A stretch of DNA of 64,000 bases from Roseiarcus sp963806935 (GTDB lineage Bacteria > Pseudomonadota > Alphaproteobacteria > Rhizobiales > Beijerinckiaceae): contig CAWEAT010000011.1 in the NCBI GenBank assembly GCA_963806935.1, forward strand, positions 124,001 to 188,000. Reading direction: 5' to 3'. Positions 30,254-41,321 of the stretch are shown here, one piece after another (within the stretch, counting starts at the first letter, position 1; the number at the start of each line of letters is the position of its first letter). A model generated the notes under the pieces. That model worked only from the letters and a program-made list of their open reading frames with translations. It was not told the DNA's origin and made no database searches. The position numbers were made by a program, and so were the translations under genes.

Positions 30254-31009
30254 ATGGCCTATGAGCTCTTTTATTGGCCCAGTATCCAGGGCCGAGGCGA
30301 GTTCGTACGCCTCGCGCTGGAGGCGGCCGGCGCGCCTTACGTCGATGTCGCCCGCGAGCGCGGGACCGGCCGCGGAGTCAAGGCGCTGATGGCGATCCTC
30401 GAAGGAAAGGCGGCGCCGTTCACGCCGTTTGCGCCGCCGATCCTGCGCGACGGCGAGATCGTCGTCTCGCATGTCGCCAACATCCTCTTCTACCTCGGGC
30501 CGAAACTCGGGCTCGCACCGGCCGGCGAGGCAGCGCGCCTGTTCGCCCACGGGCTCGAGCTCACCATTACCGATTTCGTCGCCGAGATTCACGACACGCA
30601 TCATCCGATCTCGACCGAGCTCTACTACGAGGACCAGAAGAAGGAGGCCAAGGCCCGCACGGGCGCCTTCCTCGCCCATCGCGCGCCGAAATATCTCGGC
30701 TATTTCGAGCAGGTGCTGAACGACAATCCAGCGGGAAAGGCGCACGCGGTGGGGGACAAACTGACCACCGAGGATCTCTCGCTGTTCCAGGTCTGGGCCG
30801 GCCTGTCTTATGCCTTCCCCCGCGCCTTCGCCGAGGCGGGCAGGCATTACCCGGCACTGGCCGCGCTGGTCGCCGAGGTCGCCGCCCATCCGAAGGTCGC
30901 CGCCTATCTCGCCTCGGAGCGCCGGATTCCCTTCAATGAATCCGGCGTGTTCCGCTGCTATCCGGCGCTCGATGAACGGCCGCCGAAGGCGGGGCGGCGC
31001 AAGCAGTAA
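30254..31009 (+). CDS. Glutathione S-transferase family protein
   Basis: This 251-aa cytoplasmic protein has an N-terminal thioredoxin-like domain with 'ELFYWPSIQGRGEFVRLALEAAG' (sigma-class-like Tyr/Arg pattern) and 'ILRDGEIVVSHVANILFYLG', where the expected Gln/Glu-Ser glutathione contact is replaced by Val-Ser. An all-helical C-terminal domain follows. It resembles fungal and sigma-like GSTs that process small electrophiles; the substrate is unknown. ATG 30254 follows AAGGAGG. It is probably cotranscribed with the eRF1-like gene upstream. Confidence 0.88.
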   Translation: MAYELFYWPSIQGRGEFVRLALEAAGAPYVDVARERGTGRGVKALMAILEGKAAPFTPFAPPILRDGEIVVSHVANILFYLGPKLGLAPAGEAARLFAHGLELTITDFVAEIHDTHHPISTELYYEDQKKEAKARTGAFLAHRAPKYLGYFEQVLNDNPAGKAHAVGDKLTTEDLSLFQVWAGLSYAFPRAFAEAGRHYPALAALVAEVAAHPKVAAYLASERRIPFNESGVFRCYPALDERPPKAGRRKQ

Positions 31010-31097
31010 CCGGCTGATTGGCTTTCGTCAGGTTACAATCCCCGCTTCGCTCGTTAGCTCAACTGTCCGAGCTCGGATGGCGCCCCAGCCTCGAGAC

Positions 31098-31126
31098 TTG
31101 ACGGGAACATAAAAAGAACATATAGT
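31098..31126 (+). promoter_or_regulatory. Sigma-70 type promoter
   Basis: TTGACG (31098-31103) and TATAGT (31121-31126) are separated by exactly 17 bases. This is the best-matching promoter I can see in the window. It fires toward the short reading frame at 31154. Confidence 0.65.
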
Positions 31127-31153
31127 GAACTAGGCAAGATCGAGGAGATGAAA

Positions 31154-31255
31154 ATGCACATCGCTGTCCAAGCCATTCGCGACACGGCCGAACTCGCCTC
31201 GCTTGGCGCGTTTCTGATCATGATCGCGCTCGCCGCCCGCGCGCTCGGCGCGTGA
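31154..31255 (+). CDS. Short membrane peptide (33 aa)
   Basis: The frame encodes a 33-residue peptide. It has a charged N-terminal part ('MHIAVQAIRDTAE') followed by one hydrophobic helix ('LASLGAFLIMIALAARALGA'), so it is probably a single-pass inner-membrane miniprotein. A GAGGAG ribosome-binding site (31142-31147) is spaced six bases from ATG 31154; ATG 31148 would abut it. A good promoter lies just upstream. There is no known family that I recognise. The transcript would start only about 20 bases before the gene. Confidence 0.5.
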   Translation: MHIAVQAIRDTAELASLGAFLIMIALAARALGA

Positions 31256-31546
31256 CCCGCGAGGATCGTCGGGCGCCGCGCGTCGAGTTTCGCTTACGAG
31301 CGGCGCGGCGACGCCGCGGCGGCGAGGAGCCGACGTTGAGTGCGAGCGAAATTGACCCAAAAGAGACCTTTAACCCACTGAAATCATTGCCGCGCGACCA
31401 ACAAATCTGCACAAGCCCGAATCGCCGCGGGCGGCCCTCAATCTGCGCAGTGAGGGCGGCCTTTGCGCAAGACCATCCGCCCGCCGTCCCCATCATCCAC
31501 AGGGCTAGGCCCTCGACCCATTCCCGCGCGCTTGCGACAATGATCC

Positions 31547-34500
31547 ATGGACCCCGCGATTCTCAAGGCCGTCGGCTTCGTGCATCTGCATGTGCACAGC
31601 GCATATTCGCTCCGCGAGGGAGCGCTTACGATCGAGACGCTCGCCAAGCTCGCCGCCGCCGACGCCATGCCGGCGCTGGCAATCGCCGACACTAATAACC
31701 TGTTCGGCGCCCTCGAGTTTTCGGAGAAGCTTGCCAAGGCGGGGGTCCAACCGATCATCGGCGCCCAAACGACGCTCGATTTCGCTGACGCCGCCCCCGC
31801 CTTGCTGCGCGCCGTCGAACGGGACGACGCGCGAGCTCCGATCGTACTGCTGGCGCAGAACGAAGCCGGCTACCGCAATCTAATGCGCCTCGTCTCGGGC
31901 TTATGGCTCGATCCGACCGACGGCGACGAGCCGCATATCGAGTTCGCCGCCTTGCGCGACACCGAGGGCCTCATTGCGCTCACCGGAGGGCCTGCCGGAC
32001 CGATCGACCGGGCGCTGAGACGCGGGCTTGGCGACGTCGCCGAAACCCGGCTCAAGCGCCTCGTCGAGACGTTCGGCTCGCGCCTCTATGTCGAGATTTC
32101 AGCGTCACGGCCTCGACGGCGAGCGAGTGGTCGAGCCTGCGCTCATTGGACTCGCCGACCGCTTGGGGGTTCCCCTCGTCGCGACCAACGAGCCCTATTT
32201 CGCCTATGCCTCCGACTACGACGCCCATGACGCTCTGCTATGCGTCGCCGAAGGGGCGCTGGTCTCGGCGTTGGAACGGCGGCGCCTCTCGCCGGAGCAT
32301 CGGTTCAAGACCCGCGCCGAGATGATCGAGCTTTTCGCCGACCTTCCCGAGGCGGTGGAAGCCAGCGTCGAGATTGCGGTGCGCTGCGCTTATCGGCCGC
32401 TGACGCGAAAGCCGATCCTGCCTCGCTTTTCAGTGGCCGGAGGCGCTGCTGTCGACGAGGAACAGGAGCTCAGGCGCCAGGCGCGTGAGGGCTTGCGCGC
32501 GCGTCTCGGCGCCCATGGCCTCGCGCCCGAACGCACGGCGGAGGACTACGAGAAGCGCCTCGCCTTCGAGCTCGACGTCATCGTCAACATGACCTTCGCC
32601 GGCTATTTCCTCATCGTCGCTGATTTCATCCAATGGGCGAAGGCGCAAGGGATTCCGGTGGGGCCAGGCCGCGGTTCGGGCGCGGGCTCACTGGTCGCCT
32701 GGGCGCTCACGATCACCGACCTCGATCCGTTGCGCTTCGGCCTCCTGTTCGAGCGGTTCCTCAATCCTGAGCGGGTGTCGATGCCGGATTTCGACATCGA
32801 TTTCTGCCAGGAGCGCCGCGACGAAGTGATCGCCTATGTGCGCGACCGCTACGGCGCTGATCGAGTGGCGCAGATCATCACCTTTGGCTCGTTTCTGGCC
32901 CGGGGCGTAGTCCGCAACGTCGGCCGGGTGCTCGAAATGCCGCTCGGCCAGGTCGACAAGCTCGCCAAGCTCGTGCCGCAGAACCCCGCCCATCCAGTGA
33001 CGCTGAAGCAGGCGGTGGCCGACGAGCCACGGCTCCAGGAGGCGGCGAAAGCCGACGAGAAAGTCGCCCGGATGCTGGCGATCGCCGAGCGGCTCGAGGG
33101 CCTCTATTCCAACGCCTCAACCCATGCAGCCGGCGTCGTGATCGGCGACCGGCCGCTGATCGAGCTCGCGCCGCTCTACCGCGATTCAAAGTCGGCGATG
33201 CCGGCGACGCAATTCAACATGAAATGGGTCGAACCGGCGGGGCTGGTGAAGTTCGACTTCCTCGGTCTGAAGACGCTGACCGTCCTCAAGCGGGCGGTCG
33301 ATCTGCTGGCGCGGCGCGGCATCGCGGTCGACCTCGGCAAGATCCCGCTCGACGACGCGAAGACCTATCAGATGCTGGGCCGTGGCGAGGTGGTCGGCGT
33401 GTTCCAGGTGGAAAGCGGGGGCATGCGGAAGGCGCTGGTGGAGATGCGCGCTGACCGGTTCGAGGACCTGATCGCGCTGGTCGCGCTCTACCGCCCGGGG
33501 CCGATGGCCAACATTCCCGTGTACTGCGCTCGCAAGCTCGGCCGGGAAAAGGTCGAATACGACCATCCGCTCCTGGAGCCGATCCTCATGGACACCTTCG
33601 GCGTCATTACCTATCAGGAGCAGGTGCAACAGATCGCAAAGGATCTCGCTGGCTATTCACTGGCGCAGGCCGACATCCTGCGCCGCGCGATGGGCAAGAA
33701 GATCAAAAAGGAGATGGACGCGCAGCGCGAGCGTTTCGTAACGGGAGCGGTCGATCGCGGCATCGATAAAATAACCGCCGACGCTATTTTCGACGCCTGC
33801 GCCAAATTCGCGGAATACGGCTTCAACAAGTCGCATTCAGCGCCTTACGCTTTCATCACCTACCAGACCGCGTGGTTCAAAGCCAACCATCCGGCTGAAT
33901 TCCTCGCCGCCTCGATGACTCTGGACAAGTCGAACACCGACAAGCTCGCCGAGTTCCGCGCCGAGGCGCTGCGCCTCGGGATCAAGGTCGACGCCCCGTC
34001 GGTCAATGATTCGCTGGTCGATTTCGACGTGCGGGCGACCAACGGCGGGGGGCCGACGATCCATTACGCCCTGAGCGCGATCAAGGGTGTCGGCGAAGCC
34101 CAGGCTGACGCGCTGGTGTTGGCGCGTGGAAAGCGCGCGTTCGCTTCGCTCCGCGAGATGGCGGCGCGGCTCGATCCCCGCGCTGTCAACAAGAAGGCGC
34201 TTGAGAGCCTAGCCGCCGCCGGGGCGTTCGACTGCTTGGAGGGAGACCGCGCGAGCGCGTTTGCGGCGATCGAACCGATGCTGGCGATCGCCAGCCGCGG
34301 GGCTACAGAGAAGGCGGCGGGCCAGAACGCGCTCTTCGGCGAGACCGAGACCGAGCCTTTGGGGGCGCGTGCTGCGCCATGGCCGGATTCGGAGCGGCTC
34401 AGGCGCGAGTTCGATGCCGTCGGCTTTTTCCTCTCGGGCCATCCGCTCGAGGTTTATAAATCGGCTCTCAAGCGGCTCAGGGCCACGCGCTGGGCCGATT

Positions 34501-35006
34501 TCGCCCGCTCGGTGCGTGCCGGCGCCTCGACCGCGAGGCTTGGCGCGACTGTCCTCGACCGCTACGAGCGGCGCGCGCGCAGCGGCGGCAAGATCGGCGT
34601 CGTGCAGCTGTCCGATCCGTCAGGCCGCTATGAGGCGATCCTGTTCCAGGAGGGGCTGAGCCAGTTCCGCGATCTTCTGGAGAAGGGCGCGGACGTGCTG
34701 GTGACGCTCCAGGCGGCGGTCGAGGGCGAGGACGTGCGGGCGCGGATCGTTAACGTCGAGCGGCTGACCGACGCCGCCGCCAAGGTGCAAAAGGGCCTCA
34801 GAGTGTTCGTTCGCGACGAGACCCCGCTCAATTCGATCGAGCGGCGCTTAAGCGCGCGCGGCGACGGCGAGGTATCGCTCGTGGTCATCCTCGGCCCACA
34901 GGACGGCGAGGTTGAAATCCGTCTGCCCGGCCGCTACGCGGTCAGCGCCGCAGTCGCCGGCGCGCTCAAAGCGGCGCCCGGCGTGGTCGCGGTGGAGCAG
35001 GTCTGA
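31547..35006 (+). pseudogene. dnaE: DNA polymerase III alpha subunit, apparent one-base frameshift
   Basis: DnaE is the replicative polymerase and essential. The N-terminal PHP domain ('FVHLHVHSAYSLREGALTIE') reads from 31547. The frame breaks at 'SRLYVEI' and resumes as 'QRHGLDGERVVEPALIG'. The rest includes the catalytic 'GPGRGSGAGSLVAWALTITD' and 'MPDFDIDFCQERRDEVI', the 'FVTGAVDRGI' and 'YGFNKSHSAPYAF' blocks, the HhH region and a C-terminal OB domain. Dropping one T of the three at 32097-32099 gives 1,152 aa, normal for DnaE1. Because the cell cannot live without it, the break is almost certainly a sequence error. Confidence 0.92.
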
Positions 35007-35046
35007 AGCGGTGAGAAGCGCTTGCGCCAACGCGCCCGCTTCGCTA

Positions 35047-35074
35047 TTGACGCCCCCGTCGCCCGCGGGATAAC
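35047..35074 (+). promoter_or_regulatory. Probable promoter of tRNA-Gln
   Basis: TTGACG (35047-35052) and GATAAC (35069-35074) are spaced by 16 bases and end 19 bases before the tRNA, as expected for a stable-RNA promoter. Confidence 0.5.
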
Positions 35075-35093
35075 CCGCGCCTTGAGCGCCGAT

Positions 35094-35164
35094 TGGGGGA
35101 TAGTTCAACGGTAGAACAGCGGACTCTGACTCCGTCAATCTTGGTTCGAATCCAGGTCCCCCAG
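35094..35164 (+). tRNA. tRNA-Gln (anticodon CTG)
   Basis: The acceptor stem pairs TGGGGGA (35094-35100) with TCCCCCA (35157-35163). The anticodon loop CTCTGAC gives CTG, and the T loop 'GGTTCGAATCC' is canonical. CCA is encoded at 35165-35167. The tRNA sits directly before an integrase gene and is a likely integration site. Confidence 0.95.
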
Positions 35165-35283
35165 CCAGCTTTTTCCTAAGCTCTTATAAAGGCTCAGCTT
35201 TCGCCCTAGCCGATTCTGCGGTTGGCGCCGATTGCTACAACTCGCTGCTACAAAGTCCGCGCCCGCGCGGCGAAGGCGCAGTT

Positions 35284-37725
35284 GTGGCTTCCATCGGAAA
35301 CGTCGTGCAGCGGCGCGGCATTTTTCACTTTCGGCGCGTCGTCCCGACCGACCTGCGCATCAGGATTGGGCGCTGCGAGCTCGTCCGCTCGCTCGCCACC
35401 GGCGACCCCCGCGATGCCAAGATGCGCGCGTCTCAGCTATACCTCGTCTCCGAACGCCTCTTTGTGGCCGTCCGACGGGATCCGATGCTAACCGACGCTC
35501 AACTGGCCGGCCTGGTTCAAGCTTTCTTTGTGCACGTCCTCGAAGAAGAGAACAGACGCCGGCTCTCAGGCTCCTATTTGACGGCGGAAGTTCGCGAGGC
35601 GAGGCGCGACTATTGGGACGCAGTCGCGGCGAAATCGAAGGAGTCGTTGGCGTGCAACCGTCTCGAAGACGCTTCGTGGGTCGCCGAGGCGATGCTTCGA
35701 AAGCAGCGCTTGCCGCGGTCGAGTCTGAGCCAAGGAGAAATTGCCCAGGTCAAGCAGGCGATGCTGCGTGCCGGCGTCGATCTCGCAGAGGCCTTGAAAG
35801 CAAGGTACGACGGCAACTTCAACTATGACCCGCGCGACAAATTACTCAAGCTAAAACTGGCCGAGGCGCCCCAACTCGGCGGCCCGGCGGCGACGCCTGC
35901 AGCGGCGACGACCGTTCAACAGACAGTTGCGCCCGGACCTTTGATGTCCGACGCTGGCAAAGCATTCCGAGAGCGCCAAGTCGCCACAAAGAGTTGGGAC
36001 CTTCAAACCTCGGCGCAGGCTAGCATGGCAAGCGTTCTGCATGGCAGCGCCCGCACGACGCCGCGTATTCGAGCCGAGCTCCAAGCGTCGAAAGAGAGCG
36101 CCCGCTCCCTTGCAGCGCGCTACGACCTGAACCCCAAGACTGTGCGGAAGTGGCGCCAGCGGACCACGACGGCCGATGCGCCGATGGGGCCGAAGGCTCC
36201 GAAGAGCACGGTGCTGACGCCAGCCGAGGAAGCCATCGTGGTGGCGTTCCGCCAGAAGACGCTGTTGCCGCTGGACGACGTGCTGGGCTGCCTGAGGGAT
36301 ACCATTCCCAATCTCAGCCGGAGCGCCCTACACCGTTGCCTCCAGCGGCATGGGATCTCCAGGCTGCCCAAGCGAAGAGGCCAGCGAGCAAGCGCAACCG
36401 GTTCAAGAGCTACCAGATCGGCTATGTCCACATCGACAGCTGCGAACTGCGACACACCGACGGCAAGCTGGTCATGTTCCTGGCGATCGACCGGGTCTCG
36501 AAATTCACCTACGTCGAGTTCCACGACAGCGCCGGAAAGAAGGAGGGCGCAGCTTTTTTGAGAAATGTCGTGGCCGCCTTCCCCTACAAGATCCACACCG
36601 TGCTAACCGATAACGGTATGGCCTTCGCCGATCTGCCCAAGAATCGCGAAGGCCCCAGCCGGCGTTTCCTCGGCCCGCACATCTTCGATCGCGTCTGCAT
36701 CGAACATGGGATCGAGCACCGGTTGGCCACATATCGTCTCTTCATCGATGTATGTGGAGACAAGCCGATCGGTTCCTATTCTCGGCAGGATGCTGGCCGC
36801 TTTCGTGAGCAAATCGAAAGGCTGCCCAACGACTACGGGCGGTCCGCCGCCTCAAAATCTCTCCCCGTAGTTGCAATCACCGCAACGCACGCGGCTCTTC
36901 CCCCGGCGACCCGTTCCGCGGTGATTTCGCAGAAGACGGTAAAGCGCCATTTCTCCGCTCTGTCAGCGCTCTGGGCCCAGGCAGTCCCAAAAGGCGAAGC
37001 CGCGGAGAATATCTTCAAGGGCTTCAGTTTCGCCGGGGGCAAGTCCCCAGTTGATCAACGGCAGATGTGGGACGGCGAGGCGCTTGCCGAACTTTTTGCA
37101 ACGCCCGTCTGGAAGGGTTGCAAGTCGGAGGCGCGACGAACCAAGCCGGGGACGTACGTACTGAGGGACGCCCGATTTTGGCTGCCGCTCATCGCCGTAT
37201 TCTGGGGCATGCGCGAGGAAGAAATCTGTCAGCTACAACTCGAAGATATCCGTGAGGAAGCAGGAGATCTGGTTCATGGACATCAATGGCCGGGCGCCGC
37301 GCAAATTGAAAAACTCCGTGGCTGTTCGCAGAGTGCCGATCCACCCCGAGTTGATCCGGATCGGATTTCTCGATTGCGTGGACGCACAGCGCTCAAAGGG
37401 GATGAGCCGCGTATTCCCCGACCTCAAACCTGGCGGGGCGGACGGTCGATTGGGACACGGCTTCGCGAAGTGGTTTAGTCGTTACCGCCAGGAGGTGGGT
37501 ATCTTCCGCCCTGGGCTCGACTTTCACTCCTTCCGGCACACTGCAACGACGCTGATGCACCAAGCCGGAATTGAGCATGCCGTTCTCGACCATTTGACGG
37601 GGCACGTCACCCCAGGCGAGACTTCACGCTATACGAAGGGTTCGATCTTGCCTCAGCTCGCAAGAGCCATAGAATCGATACGAATCAAGGTCGATTTTTC
37701 GGCTTTGTATGTCGGCTGTTGTTGA
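35284..37725 (+). pseudogene. Tyrosine site-specific integrase, split by an IS481 core and frameshifted
   Basis: The N-terminal part (35284-36024) begins 'MASIGNVVQRRGIFHFRRVVPTDLR' (DUF6538-type arm domain) and runs to 'LQTSAQAS'. The rest resumes after the inserted transposase as 'ATYRLFIDVCGDKPIGSYSRQD'. The catalytic parts are visible: Arg in 'WGMREEEICQL', 'HSFRHTATTL' and the Tyr of 'TSRYTKGS'. A surplus G at 37256-37257 breaks the frame between 'QLQLEDIRE' and 'KQEIWFMDINGR'. Without the insert and the frameshift it would be about 570 aa. It lies 120 bases after tRNA-Gln, typical for an island integrase. As it stands it cannot make a full enzyme. Confidence 0.85.
36025..36725 (+). mobile_element. 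IS481-family transposase core lacking both ends
   Basis: The fragment begins at a transposase-like ATG, fused in frame to the integrase. It carries the HTH ('RSLAARYDLNPKTVRKWRQRT'), 'PKSTVLTPAEEAIVVAFRQKT', 'SRSALHRCLQRHGISRLP', the first catalytic Asp ('GYVHIDSCEL') and the second ('VLTDNGMAF'). It stops at 'EHGIEHRL', before the third catalytic residue. A one-base loss near 36366 shifts its own frame. No terminal inverted repeat or target duplication is visible at either junction. Confidence 0.8.
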
Positions 37726-38256
37726 TCGGGGCCGCGAGACGCCAGTCTGCGCGACCGGTTCTCACGTTGGCATAGCTCGCTGCCGCCGGTCTCGCACGAA
37801 CGCCGCTTATCGATGTCCGGGGTTCGAGGCGGCGCTCAAGACCCAAGGCAAGTACATCAGCCCGGTGCTCCTGGAGCTGGGGTGGCGGCGCAAACGGATA
37901 TGGAGCACGACAGGGCAGTATCATCGCTACTGGGAACCGCCCCGCGGCGCACGGATTGACCGAGGTGCTGTGGCTAGGGGTGAAAAACTCCGGTGTCTCA
38001 GACGGTCGGAGTCGACGCAGAGCACCCGTTGCGGATCGCGGCCTTGGACGCCTCAATTGGGCGGATAGCGGCCCTTGGCCGAACGGCAGGAAATGGGAGA
38101 ATAGCGGGCGTAGAATGCTGCCACGGAAGGCGCGGAGTCCGCCCGAAGTAGACCTTCGTTTGTGGGGTCGCGAAGACGATCGGGCGTCGTGCAGCGCCGC
38201 CTTCGTCAGCCCCGCGCCTCAGAGGCGACAAAACTCGTCGCGGTCGTTAATGTGAC
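37726..38256. other. Noncoding stretch between integrase and binding-protein array
   Basis: I see no recognisable gene. The base composition is GC-rich and several short frames exist, but none resembles a known protein. No copy of the 3' end of tRNA-Gln was seen here or elsewhere in the window. Confidence 0.4.
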
Positions 38257-38325
38257 GACTGCCGGGCGCTCGGCGTCGAAATCCCGCCGACGCTGCTCGA
38301 GGGCGCGGACGAGGTGATCGAATGA
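38257..38325 (+). pseudogene. C-terminal remnant of a PF04392-type binding protein
   Basis: The last 19 codons ('ALGVEIPPTLLEGADEVIE') match the C-termini of the following paralogues, and the stop overlaps the next start (ATGA). Upstream similarity ends abruptly, so the rest of this copy has been lost, probably when the island or IS elements arrived. Confidence 0.75.
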
Positions 38326-39281
38326 GGCGGCGCGACTTTCTTGCCCTGATGGGCTGCGCGGCTTCAGGGCCGCTCGGGGCTGCGGCGCAGAAGAAGCCGG
38401 CGCCAGTGATCGGAATGCTCGATCCCGACGTGAGCTTCGTCTTCGACGCCTTCGTCGAAGGCATGCGCGATCTCGGCTATGTCGAGGGGCGGAACATCGC
38501 CTATTCGCGCAAGGTCTTGCATGGGAACTTCGCCGTCGTCCCCGCGCTCGCGGCCGAGTTGGTCGATCAGAAGGTGGACGTCGTCGTGACGGTGTCTCCG
38601 TCGCTTATTCGCGCCGTCGAGCGCGCGTCGAATACGATGCCGATCGTAGTCCTCGCTAGCGCCGATCCCGTCTCGGCCGGCTTCGCCATAAGCTTCGCGC
38701 ATCCCGGCGGCAATATCACGGGCGTGTCTTTCGTAGACGAAGAATTGGCCGCGAAGCGGCTCGATCTGTTGCACGCGCTGGTTCCCAATCTCCGCGACGT
38801 CGCCGTGTTCTGGTGGGGCGACCCGAAGGGCCAGGGCCTGACGTCCGCGGAGAGGGCCGGACAGGCGCTCGGCCTGCAACTTAACCGCTGGGAACTGGCG
38901 AGCGTGGACGCGTTCGAACCCGCGTTCCGGGAAGCCGCCGCGGCGAAGATGGACGGGGCTTATGCGCTGGCCTATCCGTTCTTCAACGCGAACCGGGCCC
39001 GGTTCGCTGAACTCGCCGCGAAATACCGGCTGCCGGCGGTCTACGAATCCGCGGACTACGTCCGCTCGGGGTGCCTGATGGGTTACGGGCCGGTGTTCAC
39101 CGATATGGGTCGGCGCGGCGCCTATTTCGTTGACAGAATTCTGAAGGGGGACAAGCCCGGCGATCTACCCTTCGAAGTGACGACCAAGTTCGAGCTGTCG
39201 ATCAATCTGAAAGCCGCCGAAGCGCTCGGTCTCGCCGTCCCGCCAACGCTGCTCGCCGGCGCCGCCCAGGTGATCGAATGA
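38322..39281 (+). CDS. PF04392-type ABC substrate-binding protein, intact copy
   Basis: This 319-aa exported protein starts with a twin-Arg-like leader ('MRRRDFLALMGCAASGPLGAAAQ'). The fold is that of the TrpX-like family: 'GYVEGRNIAYSRKVLHG', 'SADPVSAGFAISFAHPGGNITGVS', 'RLDLLHALVPNLRDVAVFW' and the C-terminal 'VDRILKGDKPGDLPFEVTTKFELSINLKAAEALG'. Members bind aromatic amino acids or other small ligands. No permease or ATPase is nearby; instead a sensor kinase follows the array, so a sensory role is plausible. The start and stop overlap both neighbours. Confidence 0.88.
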   Translation: MRRRDFLALMGCAASGPLGAAAQKKPAPVIGMLDPDVSFVFDAFVEGMRDLGYVEGRNIAYSRKVLHGNFAVVPALAAELVDQKVDVVVTVSPSLIRAVERASNTMPIVVLASADPVSAGFAISFAHPGGNITGVSFVDEELAAKRLDLLHALVPNLRDVAVFWWGDPKGQGLTSAERAGQALGLQLNRWELASVDAFEPAFREAAAAKMDGAYALAYPFFNANRARFAELAAKYRLPAVYESADYVRSGCLMGYGPVFTDMGRRGAYFVDRILKGDKPGDLPFEVTTKFELSINLKAAEALGLAVPPTLLAGAAQVIE

Positions 39282-40252
39282 GGCGGCGGGAGTTCATCGG
39301 TCTTCTCGGCGCGGCGGCGGCCACAGCGTCCGCGGCGTGGCCGGCGCCGGCGCGGTCGCAGGAGAAAATTCCGCGCATTGGCTATTTCTGGAACGATTTT
39401 CCTGACCCGAACGTGGGCGTCGCAGGCCTGCGCCAGGGGCTTCAGGAACGCGGATACGTCCTCGGCCGCAATCTTCTCCTGGAGGAGCGCTATGCGGAGG
39501 GAGACCCGTCGCGAACGCGCGACCTTATTACGGAGCTTCTTGCGCTCGGGGTCGACGTGCTGGTGACAGGGGACTTCGCGTTGATCCAGGCCCATACGCT
39601 GACCGCCACGGTTCCGATTGTCGGCGTTGCGGGGGATTTCGTCGGCGTCGGTCTTGCGGCGACACTCTCCCGGCCGGGTGGCAACGTCACGGGCCTATCG
39701 CTGTTGTCGGCCGATCTCAGCCCGAAATGGCTCGAGCTCCTGCAGGCGGCAGTCCCGAACCTCAATCGCGTCGCCTTCCTCGGGGATTACTCCGGGCTCA
39801 CCGCCGAGGAAAAGCGAGGACTGGACCAAGCCGCACCGCGCTTTCACGTTACGCTGACGCAGCTGGATATGTATCGCGCCAACTTCGAGGCGAGCCTCGA
39901 GGCGATCACGAGCGAAAGCTTCGACGGGCTCGTCGTGTCCGGCGAATCCGACGCCGAATTCTCTCATTCCGCGGATTGTCGCGCACGCCGCGCAAAGCCG
40001 CATGCCAACGATCTACGGGACCAGCACAGCCGTCAGTCAGGGCGGCCTCATGTCCTACTCGGCCGATTCCTTCGAGCTCTGGCGCCAAGCCGCGGGCTAC
40101 ATAGACCGCATCCTCAAAGGCGCGAAGCCCGGCGACTTGCCGATCGAGCAGGCGACCGCGATCAAGTTCGCCATCAATCTCAAGACGGCCTCGGCGCTCG
40201 GCATCGAGATTCCCCGACGCTGCTCGCCGCGGCCGACGAGGTGATCGAATGA
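39278..40252 (+). pseudogene. PF04392-type binding protein, frameshifted copy
   Basis: This is a second paralogue, with leader 'MRRREFIGLLGAAAATASAAW', that reads well to 'GLVVSGESDAEFSHS'. It then continues one frame over ('RIVAHAAQSRMPTIYG' to 'TASALGIEIP') and returns to the first frame for the end 'TLLAAADEVIE'. That means a net +1 near 39960-39980 and a -1 near 40211. Sequence between the shifts is well conserved, so these are recent lesions or sequence errors. The C-terminal junction overlaps the next start. Confidence 0.75.
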
Positions 40253-41214
40253 AAAGACGCGCATTCCTATCGCCTCATGGGGCTTGCCGCTGCATGGCCG
40301 CTCGCCGTGCGGGCGCAGCAAATGAAGATTCCGCGGGTCGGATTCCTGTGGATCGGCCCGCCTGAACCCGAAACAACCACCAGCAAAGGCATCAAGAAAG
40401 GGCTCGCCGAGCACGGATATGTCCTCAGCCGCGATCTCATCTTCGATGCGCGCTATGCCGAAGGGGAAACCGGAGGCGGTTCCCCGCGCTGATCGCCGAG
40501 CTTCTGGATGCCGGGGCCGACGTCATCTTGCCCCAGGGCAATGCGGCGGCGCTCGTGGCCCATAAGGTGACCGCGACGGTCCCCATCGTCACCATCGGCG
40601 ACGACCTCGTCGGCGTCGGCCTCGCCGAAAGCCTCCCCCACCCGGGAGGCAACGTGACTGGCATCGAGGTTCAGGCCGTCGAAATCCGACCGAAATGGCT
40701 CGAAATCCTGAAGGCCGTGGCGCCGAACGTTCGCTCCGTTGCGGTGCTGGGGGATGCGAACGAGACGCCGGGCGTGCTGAAGCTCGAGGACATGAGCGCC
40801 GCGTTTCGGGGTGACGCTGACTTTCCTCTCGTCGCTGCCGCCGGATTTGGACGCAAGCCTGGCCGCGATTGGGTCGGGGCGGTTCGACGGCCTGATCGTC
40901 AATGACAATCCCTCTCTCGTGCCGGAGACCCCCCGCATCGCCGCGGTGGCTGCCCAGAATCGAACGCCGGCCGTCTATGGGTTGCAGTGTCGCGCCCATC
41001 TGGGCGGTCTCATCGGCTATTCCTTCGACGCCTTCGAGGCCGGGCGACGCGCGGCCGACTTCGTCGACAAGATCCTCAAAGGCGCGAAGCCCGGCGACCT
41101 GCCGATCGAGCGGGCGACCAAGTTCATCACGTCGTCAATCTCAAGACCGCGGAGGCGCTCGGCCTCGAAATCCCGCCGACCGTCCTCGCCGCCGCCGACG
41201 AGGTGATCGAATGA
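40249..41214 (+). pseudogene. PF04392-type binding protein, multiply frameshifted copy
   Basis: This is a third paralogue. Conserved pieces appear in different frames: leader 'MKRRAFLS' then 'LMGLAAAWPLAVRAQQ', 'IPRVGFLWIGPPEPET', 'RFPALIAELLDAGADVILPQG', 'TIGDDLVGVGLAESLPHPGGNVTG', 'DLDASLAAIGSGRFDGLI', 'GYSFDAFEAGRRAADFVDKILKG' and 'VVNLKTAEALGLEIPPTVLAAADEVIE'. At least four breaks are needed, three of them surplus bases next to an identical base. It is therefore either decaying or sits in a poorly read region. Confidence 0.75.
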
Positions 41215-41321
41215 GGCGGCGCGCGTTCCGCGCCGCACTCGTCCGTCCCGCTGGCCGACCACGGCTTGTGCTCGTGCGCCACGGCCGCATAGTGCGACGG
41301 GTGGGAGGCACGGGAGGCCCT

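Noticed and set aside
37726..38256. Attachment-site repeat of the tRNA-Gln 3' end
   Set aside because: I looked for the T-arm and acceptor sequence after the integrase and in the rest of the window and found no second copy.
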